A stretch of 5,602 nucleotides of DNA from Bacillaceae bacterium (GTDB lineage: Bacteria > Bacillota > Bacilli > Bacillales_A > Planococcaceae). A program made the position numbers and the translations under genes. Numbering within the stretch: position 1 is the first letter of the stretch; the number at the start of each line of letters is the position of its first letter. The notes below the pieces were generated by a model that was given only the letters and a program-made list of their open reading frames with translations, had not been told where the DNA came from and did no database searches. The DNA lies in assembly GCA_030149685.1 (NCBI GenBank), contig JASLGI010000151.1, positions 1 through 5,602 of the forward strand. The letters run 5' to 3'. Below are positions 1 to 4,884 of the stretch, in pieces.

Positions 1-2
1 AA

Positions 3-95
3 CCAGACGTATCGGAAGAGGAATTACACGACTTCCTCTCCTCTTAACGAGAAGATTACGAACAAGCACTAAACTTTCGCGACGCTGCACTCATC
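3..95 (+). pseudogene. Unassigned coding relic with a UVR-motif-like segment
   Basis: One frame reads PDVSEEELHDFLSS, a TAA stop at 45-47, then REDYEQALNFRDAALIS, and continues without a break into the TnpB-like zinc ribbon relic. Two readings are possible. The first 47 bases may be the true C-terminus of a gene that begins outside the window. Alternatively the whole stretch may be one decayed reading frame with a nonsense codon. The part after the stop has the acidic helix plus 'DYEQALNFRD' pattern seen in UvrB/UvrC (UVR) motifs, which is not typical of TnpB at this place, so a junction between two sources near 95 is possible. The similarity is short and judged by eye. No start codon or ribosome binding site is visible. 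Confidence 0.25.
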
Positions 96-341
96 TCAAA
101 ATATTTCGTCGACGACTCTAAATTAGGCTCAAATTGCGGATACCAAAAGAAAGACGGTAAAGACCTCCATTTACGTAAATGGACGTGTCCATCATGTAAT
201 ACACATCACGATAGAAACATTAACGCAGAATAAAATCTAAAAAAGAAGCAGAGAGACTTCTAACCGTAGGGACTACGGAGATAGCCTAATGGTAGTTCAA
301 CGTCACCACTTACGAAGTATTTGACTTCACAGAACATACAG
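96..341 (+). pseudogene. Decayed 3' end of a TnpB-type (IS200/IS605 OrfB) gene
   Basis: TnpB proteins are the RNA-guided nucleases carried by IS200/IS605-family elements, and they end in a four-cysteine zinc ribbon. Bases 102-233 translate to a recognisable ribbon: KLGSNCGYQKKDG (120-158), then RKWTCPSCNTHHDRNINAE and a TAA at 231-233. The family normally reads SSKxCSNCG, so the first zinc cysteine is now glycine (codon 126-128). Beyond the stop the family tail can still be followed. A frame change in the A-run at 239-244 gives EAERLLTVGTTEIA (245-286), and a second change after the TAA at 287-289 gives GSSTSPLTKYLTSQN (291-335). The usual tail is TVGTTxIACGDSS, so the CGD bases appear altered or lost. 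The RuvC-like catalytic part is absent. With a lost zinc ligand, two stops and two frameshifts, this is a non-functional remnant. I cannot identify the element's right end or an omega RNA scaffold. Confidence is high for the family and lower for the exact limits. Confidence 0.8.
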
Positions 342-453
342 GACACACTATTCATTACAAACGTCAAAAAGAATACGACGTCATCATAAAAGACAATGAC
401 CTGTAATTCGTATTGCAGATACAAAAAAGAAAAACGGTAAACAAAAGATGTAG
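296..453 (+). pseudogene. Possible broken short reading frame of unknown origin
   Basis: Bases 296-406 are open in a frame different from the final TnpB frame and read ...YEVFDFTEHTGHTIHYKRQ, then KEYDVIIKDNDL, then TAA at 404-406. If one base is missing near 403, reading continues as VIRIADTKKKNGKQKM to a TAG at 451-453, inside the left arm of the terminator. The joined product has alternating charged and hydrophobic residues that look like real protein, but I do not recognise a family. No start codon with a ribosome binding site is visible, and its beginning overlaps the TnpB tail. It may be the decayed 3' end of another gene or chance. Confidence 0.2.
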
Positions 454-474
454 CTTACGGGCTACGTCTTTTTT
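445..474 (+). terminator. Rho-independent terminator upstream of the NTP pyrophosphohydrolase operon
   Basis: The arms AAGATGTAGC (445-454) and GCTACGTCTT (461-470) form a 10-pair stem with one G-T wobble. They enclose the six-base loop TTACGG and run into a T-tract (469-474). It would end transcription coming from the broken genes on the left and so insulates the operon that starts at 537. Its survival next to decayed genes suggests that it once served an intact upstream gene. Confidence 0.85.
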
Positions 475-476
475 AT

Positions 477-507
477 TTGAACACTTTCATAAAACATATG
501 GTATTCT
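477..507 (+). promoter_or_regulatory. Putative sigma-A promoter for the pyrophosphohydrolase-helicase operon
   Basis: A TTGAAC -35 candidate (477-482) and a TATTCT -10 candidate (502-507) match the consensus at four of six places each. The spacer is a long 19 bases, but the -10 is preceded by TG (499-500), making an extended -10 that tolerates a poor spacer. It lies just after the terminator and 29 bases before the start codon. This is a weak call by eye. Confidence 0.4.
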
Positions 508-536
508 ATCGGTAATATCAAAAGGAGGAAAGATCT

Positions 537-869
537 ATGCCTGTTTACAATAAATTAGTTCGTGACCTCATTCCTGAAATTATCGAAGCCGATGGAAAAT
601 CATGTACGACACGAATATTATCAAAAGAAGAATGGATAGAAGCCATTCAAGAAAAGTTATTCGAAGAAGCAGAAGAAGTAAAAGAAGCAGACTCAAAAGA
701 AGAGCAACTTGAAGAACTTGCTGATATGTTGGAACTTCTTCATGCCCACGCACATGCTATTGACGCTACGATTGAAGATATCGAAAAAATCCGTCAAGAA
801 AAGAAAATCCGTCGCGGCGGTTTTAATCGAGCGGTATTTTTAATCGAGGTGGATGAAGATGAAGCTTAA
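537..869 (+). CDS. MazG-like all-alpha nucleoside triphosphate pyrophosphohydrolase (COG4997-type)
   Basis: This 110-residue protein is probably a cytoplasmic house-cleaning enzyme that hydrolyses a nucleoside triphosphate, or a non-canonical one, to the monophosphate and pyrophosphate. It opens with the family signature YNKLVRDLIPEII (residues 4-16). The magnesium-binding residues follow: an EExxE motif (E43, E44, E47) and an ExxD motif (E60, D63). The family ending RGGF...FLIEV is at residues 93-105. The length is normal and the protein appears complete. Annotation pipelines often name such proteins phosphoribosyl-ATP pyrophosphohydrolase, but there is no histidine operon here and the YNKLVRD type is distinct from HisE. 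The start is supported by AAAGGAGG (521-528), eight bases upstream. The 3' end overlaps the helicase gene and contains that gene's ribosome binding site, so the two are co-transcribed and probably translationally coupled. The substrate cannot be read from the sequence. Confidence 0.88.
   Translation: MPVYNKLVRDLIPEIIEADGKSCTTRILSKEEWIEAIQEKLFEEAEEVKEADSKEEQLEELADMLELLHAHAHAIDATIEDIEKIRQEKKIRRGGFNRAVFLIEVDEDEA
846..852 (+). promoter_or_regulatory. Ribosome binding site that selects the helicase start
   Basis: GAGGTGG lies inside the end of the pyrophosphohydrolase gene. The first in-frame ATG (853-855) abuts it and would be too close for normal initiation. The second ATG (859-861) is six bases away, a normal distance, so 859 is preferred as the start of the nuclease-helicase. 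Confidence 0.6.
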
Positions 870-3258
870 GTTAATTACACATTTTTTGCATGAAGATTTA
901 CTTCGAGCGACGAAAGAAAGTGAGACGGTCTATTGGGTCGTCTCTTTTTTGAAACGTACTGGAGCAAAAGCTGTTATCGATGAATTACAAAAGGCACATG
1001 ACCGTGGAGCAGAAATTAAATTACTATTTGGTGATTATTTATATATTACTGAACCCGAAGCATTACAACTGCTTTTTCGAAAATTACCGAATGCACAAAT
1101 CCGTCTTTTTCAAAGTAATGGACGCTCCTTTCATCCAAAAGCCTATTTATTTCGCTCAATATCTACTGCTGAAGTGTTTGTCGGTTCGTCCAATTTATCA
1201 AAAACAGCGCTAACTGACGCAATTGAATGGAATATTCATGCATCTCTTCAAAAAGAACACATTTTCTTTGAAGAAGTTGCCGCTGCGTTTATCGAGTTAT
1301 TCACACATGTCGATACGATTCCAGTGAATGAGGAAACGATTCGTCGATACAATAAAAAGTATCAACAAAAAAATGCCGACTGGAACATCGGAGACTTATT
1401 ACTCGCTGATGATGAAACTTCTCATTATCCTATACTTTCAACGTCGACAGACCTTGTACAAGAAAATAAAGTACCACTTCAATTAACTCCTCGTCCAGCA
1501 CAACAATTAGCGTTAAATGCTTTAGAAAAGATGAGAGAGGACGGGTACAATAAAGGTCTCGTCGTTTTAGCAACAGGACTTGGTAAGACGTATTTAGCAG
1601 CTTTTTTCGCTGCCTCATTTGAGCGTGTTTTGTTCATCGCTCATCGAGAAGAGTTGTTACTTCAAGCGAAAGAAGCATTTCAATCACTTTATCCAGAACG
1701 TTCTGCCGGATTGTACAATGGTAAAAACAAAATTGTGGATGCTGCTATGACCTTTGCTTCTATTCAAACATTTGCTTCACGTTATCATTTACAACAATTT
1801 AATCCATCTGCTTTTGACTTAATCATAATTGATGAATTTCATCATGCGGTCGCTCCGTCTTATCAGGAAGTACTTGATTATTTCCAACCGAACTTCTGGC
1901 TCGGAATCACCGCAACACCTGAACGTTTGGACAACCAAGACGTGTACGCGCTTTGTGATGGAAACGTTGCTGCGTCGATTCATTTCATTGAAGCTATTCA
2001 AAAAGAATGGCTCTCTCCGATCGTTTATTACGGTGTGTTTGACGAGACAAACTATGAAGAAATTGCTTGGCAAGGAAAACGATATGATCGAGAACAACTC
2101 ATCCAAAAGCAATTACATAAAAACTATGCAGAAGGAGTATTTCATGCATGGTCTGAACGAAAACAAACGCGCACGATTGCTTTTTGTTCTTCAGTGAAAC
2201 AAGCGGAATATTTGAGTAATTATTTTAAACAAAGAGGGGTTCGTTCACTCGCACTTTCAGGACAGAGCCCTTCTACGATTCGACTCAATGCACGCAAAGC
2301 TTTAAATGATGGCGCACTTGACATTATATTTACTGTCGATTTATTCAATGAAGGAATCGACATTCCGAAAGCTGATACACTCCTTTTCGTTCGGCCGACA
2401 GAGTCTCTCGCTGTTTTCACTCAACAACTCGGACGAGGCTTACGACTAGCAGAAGGGAAAGAACATTGTGTCGTTATTGATTTGATTGGAAATTACCGAA
2501 ATGCTACTAAAAAATTTAGTGCACTCACACAAAACCTTGAGCAACCTATTCATTTTGATGAAGCAAGTCTTTCTATCCCTGGAATTATCGAATTCGACTT
2601 TGAAACAGAAGTCATTGATTTATTAGAAGAAATGAAAAAGGCTGAGCGCTCAAAAAATGAACAACTCATTGATCACTTCTATCAATTGATGGCTGACCTT
2701 GGAAGAAGGCCTACTTATTTAGACATGCATTTACTCGGCCCTTCCACAGGACAGTATATTCGACGAGAATTTCGTTCTTATCCACAGTTTTTATTAGCAA
2801 CGAATCATCTATCCGAAAAAGAACGAAACGTTGCAAAGCGCTATGCTGCATGGTTTGAAGAAATCAACCAAACGAAACTATCAAAAAGTTACAAGCTCGT
2901 CGTCCTTCACTGCTTGTTAGCACGCGGACAAAAGCTTTGGATGGAACCAGTAACAGCTACACAAATTGCTCATTGTTTTTATCGCTTTTTTACAAAAGAT
3001 ACGAATCGCTATCAATTAGAATGGTCAGAAAAACAACAAAAATCATTCATTCCTTTTAATGAAAAAAAGTTATCTACCTTAATTCGCCAAATGCCTATGA
3101 CTCATTTAGCGAAACATCCTGATGCTCATTTCCATTTACAAGGAGACACTTTTTCTATACATTTACTTATCGACAACCCTGATGATGAAACGATTATTTA
3201 CGAATGGACAAAACAAATTGTCGAACAACGGCTTCACGAATATTTCGAGAAAAAATAA
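859..3258 (+). CDS. PLD-type nuclease / superfamily 2 helicase fusion protein
   Basis: A 799-residue protein from this start (801 if translation begins at 853; numbering below uses 853). The N-terminal ~155 residues form a phospholipase-D-like nuclease domain with one catalytic half-site: H94-x-K96, then GSSN (111-114) and a following E125-W-N. The aspartate of the classic HxKx4D pattern is replaced (R101). A single half-site implies that two chains form one active site, as in other one-motif PLD nucleases. After a linker comes an SF2 helicase core: RPAQQLAL (214-221), Walker A TGLGKT (241-246), Walker B DEFH (327-330), motif III TATP (353-356), FTVDLFNEGIDIP (493-505) and motif VI QQLGRGLR (524-531). 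Residues ~580-801 are a mostly helical tail with RRPTYLDMHLLG (618-629) and a CLLARG segment (687-692). I cannot assign the tail and see no full DUF3427-like domain. The gene overlaps the pyrophosphohydrolase gene by 11 bases. Proteins of this design are widely annotated as DEAD/DEAH helicases and occur in defence islands. A role against foreign nucleic acid, or in repair, is inference. Confidence 0.88.
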   Translation: MKLKLITHFLHEDLLRATKESETVYWVVSFLKRTGAKAVIDELQKAHDRGAEIKLLFGDYLYITEPEALQLLFRKLPNAQIRLFQSNGRSFHPKAYLFRSISTAEVFVGSSNLSKTALTDAIEWNIHASLQKEHIFFEEVAAAFIELFTHVDTIPVNEETIRRYNKKYQQKNADWNIGDLLLADDETSHYPILSTSTDLVQENKVPLQLTPRPAQQLALNALEKMREDGYNKGLVVLATGLGKTYLAAFFAASFERVLFIAHREELLLQAKEAFQSLYPERSAGLYNGKNKIVDAAMTFASIQTFASRYHLQQFNPSAFDLIIIDEFHHAVAPSYQEVLDYFQPNFWLGITATPERLDNQDVYALCDGNVAASIHFIEAIQKEWLSPIVYYGVFDETNYEEIAWQGKRYDREQLIQKQLHKNYAEGVFHAWSERKQTRTIAFCSSVKQAEYLSNYFKQRGVRSLALSGQSPSTIRLNARKALNDGALDIIFTVDLFNEGIDIPKADTLLFVRPTESLAVFTQQLGRGLRLAEGKEHCVVIDLIGNYRNATKKFSALTQNLEQPIHFDEASLSIPGIIEFDFETEVIDLLEEMKKAERSKNEQLIDHFYQLMADLGRRPTYLDMHLLGPSTGQYIRREFRSYPQFLLATNHLSEKERNVAKRYAAWFEEINQTKLSKSYKLVVLHCLLARGQKLWMEPVTATQIAHCFYRFFTKDTNRYQLEWSEKQQKSFIPFNEKKLSTLIRQMPMTHLAKHPDAHFHLQGDTFSIHLLIDNPDDETIIYEWTKQIVEQRLHEYFEKK

Positions 3259-3280
3259 TTATTTTGTTTTTTTCTTTTAT
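3252..3280 (+). terminator. Weak A/T-only palindrome with T-tract after the helicase gene
   Basis: AAAATAATTATTTT (3252-3265) is a perfect palindrome spanning the helicase stop codon, and a T-rich tract follows (3267-3280). With no G-C pairs and almost no loop the hairpin would be unstable, so it is at best a leaky terminator. No better terminator is visible before the sigma factor gene, so some read-through from the operon into sigV is possible. Confidence 0.3.
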
Positions 3281-3333
3281 TTTCACTTTTTCTTCGCGGT
3301 TTTTAAGCATACAATGAAAGGTAGCGTTTATTT

Positions 3334-3364
3334 CGTCAGGCAAACTTTTCCTCATTGTCTGACG
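3334..3364 (+). repeat. Inverted repeat overlapping the putative ECF promoter
   Basis: CGTCAGGCAA (3334-3343) and TTGTCTGACG (3355-3364) are inverted copies matching at nine of ten places, and the tenth would be a G-T wobble in RNA. The spacer is 11 bases. No T-tract follows, so it is not a typical terminator. The arms contain both parts of the proposed ECF promoter, so it may be a protein-binding operator or a fold of a transcript arriving from upstream. Confidence 0.6.
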
Positions 3365-3366
3365 TC
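3340..3366 (+). promoter_or_regulatory. Putative autoregulatory ECF sigma promoter of sigV-rsiV
   Basis: GCAAACTTTT (3340-3349) resembles the TGAAAC-plus-T-run -35 element used by Bacillus ECF sigma factors. CGTC (3363-3366) matches the -10, with 17 bases between the AAAC and the CGTC. ECF operons of this class usually transcribe themselves, so self-activation by the sigma factor encoded 48 bases downstream is expected. The -35 is imperfect in its first two bases. No convincing sigma-A promoter was found nearby. Confidence 0.45.
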
Positions 3367-3377
3367 TAAATAGTAAG

Positions 3378-3389
3378 GCTCTTAAGAGC
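3378..3389 (+). repeat. 12-bp perfect palindrome in the sigV leader
   Basis: GCTCTTAAGAGC lies between the proposed promoter and the ribosome binding site of the sigma factor gene. It could be a small operator or a short leader hairpin. No known regulator site is recognised, and a palindrome of this size can occur by chance. Confidence 0.35.
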
Positions 3390-3413
3390 TAGTTGAGAAG
3401 GTGACCCAGAGTT

Positions 3414-3908
3414 ATGTCAAAGCAGGAAATGTTTGATCTCGTAGAGGAGTTTGTGCAGGAAAACCGACAAAGGCATTATCGTATCGCTTATAGTTACGTA
3501 CGAAATGAGCAAGATGCTTTAGATATTGTGCAAGAAGCGACGTTAAAAGCATTGCGTTCCATTGATCGTTTGCGAGAGGTTCGTTATTTAAAAACATGGT
3601 TTTATCGAATTTTAGTAAATACTGCACTTGATTTTATTCGTAAACATGGACGGGTCACGCTTATGGAAGATGATACGATTGATTTCTTTCTACCTTCAGA
3701 AGTCAATCATCCTGAGAATGTCGATTTGCAAAAGGCGATTTATGAGTTAGAGCCGATGTATCAAACCGTTATTATTTTAAGGTTTTTTGAGGATTTAAAG
3801 TTATCTGAGATTGCTAAAATTACAGATGTTAATTTAAATACGGTGAAAACGCGGCTTTATACAGCTCTTCGTCAATTGCGTGTCGAAATGGGAGAGGAGT
3901 ATATATGA
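3414..3908 (+). CDS. sigV: ECF RNA polymerase sigma factor, SigV-like
   Basis: This 164-residue protein is an extracytoplasmic-function sigma factor that directs RNA polymerase to cell-envelope stress genes. The sigma-2 region spans about residues 20-80, with YSYVRNEQDALDIVQE (26-41) and the -10-recognition helix TWFYRILVNTALDFIRK (61-77). The sigma-4 region is about residues 103-157, with the helix-turn-helix LSEIAKITDVNLNTVKTRL (130-148). Segments such as ALDIVQE, IILRFFEDLKL and NTVKTRLY match what I recall of B. subtilis SigV (166 residues), closer than to SigW or SigX. The start has GAAGGTGA (3397-3404) nine bases upstream. Its stop overlaps the anti-sigma start in ATGA (3905-3908), so the two are translationally coupled. 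In B. subtilis SigV answers lysozyme and raises peptidoglycan O-acetylation and D-alanylation of teichoic acids. A similar role here is inferred from homology and from the partner gene. Confidence 0.88.
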   Translation: MSKQEMFDLVEEFVQENRQRHYRIAYSYVRNEQDALDIVQEATLKALRSIDRLREVRYLKTWFYRILVNTALDFIRKHGRVTLMEDDTIDFFLPSEVNHPENVDLQKAIYELEPMYQTVIILRFFEDLKLSEIAKITDVNLNTVKTRLYTALRQLRVEMGEEYI

Positions 3909-4741
3909 AACGATTGAAAGCACTCCAAGAGGAGTATGAGGAAGTACCAATTCCACCGGAACTCGATGATGTTATACGTGCGACGATTGATAAGGCGCAG
4001 CGGGAAAGAAAAAGAAAGCGCCGTTTTCGACAAATGTTTATTTCTGTCGCTGCGTTATTTTTACTTTTCGTCAGTTCCTTAAATATTAGTCCTGTATTTG
4101 CTCAATCAGTCGGAGCGCTGCCGGGTATGCAAAAGTTTGTTCAATTACTTACGATTGATACGTTTCATTTTGAGGAGGAAACGTATGAAGCGATGATTGA
4201 GACACCTACCGTTGATGCTGCTTCCGCTGCGGCACAATTTTTAAATGAACAATTTATCGCATCGAGCGAACAACTGTATGAACAGTTCAAAGAAGAAATG
4301 ACCGCGCTCGAAGAAAGTGGCGGCGGACATTTAGCAGTTTCATCAACGGTTGATGTTTTACACGATGACGATATTTTATTCGTCTTGAAAAAAACAGATT
4401 CACGTATCGAAGCTTCTTCTTATGTGACTCAACAGTTTTTCACTGTCGATAAAGAATTTGATCTCGTCCTTACGTTGCCAAGCCTTTTTAAAGACTCGTC
4501 CTATATCGAAGTATTGAATGATGAAGTGAAACGACAAATTGCTACTTCTGATCAAGCGAATTACTTTCAAAGAAATATCCATATCCAACCGGATCAGTCC
4601 TTCTATATTGATGAAGACCATCAGTTAGTCCTTTCCTTTGACCAATATGAAATTGGTGCAGGCGTATTAGGACCCGTTGAATTTACGATTCCGACAAATG
4701 TCGTACAACCTATACTCGTAAGTGATCGATATATTTATTAA
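3905..4741 (+). CDS. rsiV: Membrane anti-sigma factor, RsiV-like (DUF4163/DUF3298 type)
   Basis: A 278-residue single-pass membrane protein that should hold the SigV-like factor inactive. The cytoplasmic part (1-~43) has the RLKALQEEYEEVPIPPELD opening typical of RsiV and a very basic stretch (RERKRKRRFRQ, 33-43) before the membrane segment (about 44-60). VFA-QS at 64-68 looks like a signal peptidase site, with the alanine at position 66, where B. subtilis RsiV also has its cleavage-site alanine as I remember it. In that system lysozyme binds the outer domain, signal peptidase cuts, RasP then cuts within the membrane, and sigma is freed. The outer domain (~85-278) keeps the family pattern: GGGHLAVSS (139-147), LVLTLPSLFKD (187-197), FYIDEDHQLVLSFDQYEI (233-250), VEFTIPTNVV (258-267) and the terminal DRYIY. 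GGAGAGGAGT lies just upstream of the start. Lysozyme sensing is inferred, not shown. The protein is full length. Confidence 0.88.
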   Translation: MKRLKALQEEYEEVPIPPELDDVIRATIDKAQRERKRKRRFRQMFISVAALFLLFVSSLNISPVFAQSVGALPGMQKFVQLLTIDTFHFEEETYEAMIETPTVDAASAAAQFLNEQFIASSEQLYEQFKEEMTALEESGGGHLAVSSTVDVLHDDDILFVLKKTDSRIEASSYVTQQFFTVDKEFDLVLTLPSLFKDSSYIEVLNDEVKRQIATSDQANYFQRNIHIQPDQSFYIDEDHQLVLSFDQYEIGAGVLGPVEFTIPTNVVQPILVSDRYIY

Positions 4742-4764
4742 AGCCTACAATTGTAGGCTTTTTT
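4741..4764 (+). terminator. Rho-independent terminator of sigV-rsiV
   Basis: A perfect 20-base palindrome, AAGCCTACAATTGTAGGCTT (4741-4760), gives an eight-pair stem with an AATT loop and runs into T4759-T4764. Its first base is the last base of the rsiV stop codon. It separates the stress operon from the SLH gene. Confidence 0.92.
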
Positions 4765-4809
4765 GCATACCTTATGGTTTTTTCTACCAGGGTATTTTTG
4801 TATATGCGT

Positions 4810-4815
4810 TATACT
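4810..4815 (+). promoter_or_regulatory. Candidate -10 element of the SLH protein gene
   Basis: TATACT matches the sigma-A -10 consensus at five of six bases and would place the transcript start near 4821-4823, in the left arm of the leader hairpin. No good -35 is seen 16-18 bases upstream. GGGTAT (4790-4795) resembles a SigB -10 but lacks a properly spaced GTTT element. An independent promoter is expected because the strong terminator at 4741-4764 isolates this gene. Confidence 0.35.
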
Positions 4816-4818
4816 TAA

Positions 4819-4855
4819 GAGACAAAGAAAATAGTTCAACTATTCTCTTTGTCTC
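4819..4855 (+). repeat. Large leader hairpin upstream of the SLH protein gene
   Basis: GAGACAAAGAAAATAG (4819-4834) and CTATTCTCTTTGTCTC (4840-4855) pair at 15 of 16 places around a five-base loop (TTCAA). The single mismatch is A4829 opposite C4845. No T-tract follows, so it is not an intrinsic terminator. If transcription starts from the TATACT at 4810, the hairpin lies at or next to the mRNA 5' end, where such structures can shield long-lived messages. It could also be an operator. It ends 18 bases before the ribosome binding site. Confidence 0.75.
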
Positions 4856-4884
4856 AATACATAAAAAGAAAGTAGGAGATTCGT

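Noticed and set aside
1..536. CRISPR array or intact mobile element ends in the left region
   Set aside because: There are no regularly spaced repeats and no paired terminal hairpins or inverted repeats, only the TnpB gene remnant.
537..869. HisE phosphoribosyl-ATP pyrophosphatase of histidine synthesis
   Set aside because: The YNKLVRD opening and RGGF ending belong to the house-cleaning COG4997-type group, and no histidine genes are adjacent.
980..2420. Several open frames on either strand inside the helicase gene (for example 980-1213, 1829-2197 and complement 1819-2112)
   Set aside because: They lie wholly within the well-supported helicase frame, lack ribosome binding sites and encode no recognisable protein pattern.
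3315..3337. Alternative ECF promoter TGAAAG (3315-3320) with CGTC (3334-3337)
   Set aside because: Only 13 bases separate the elements, shorter than the usual 16-17 for ECF promoters, and the last base of the -35 differs. The AAAC/CGTC pair at 3342-3366 fits better.
4777..4795. SigB-type promoter (GTTT...GGGTAT) before the SLH gene
   Set aside because: GGGTAT matches, but the nearest GTTT is only seven bases upstream instead of 12-14.
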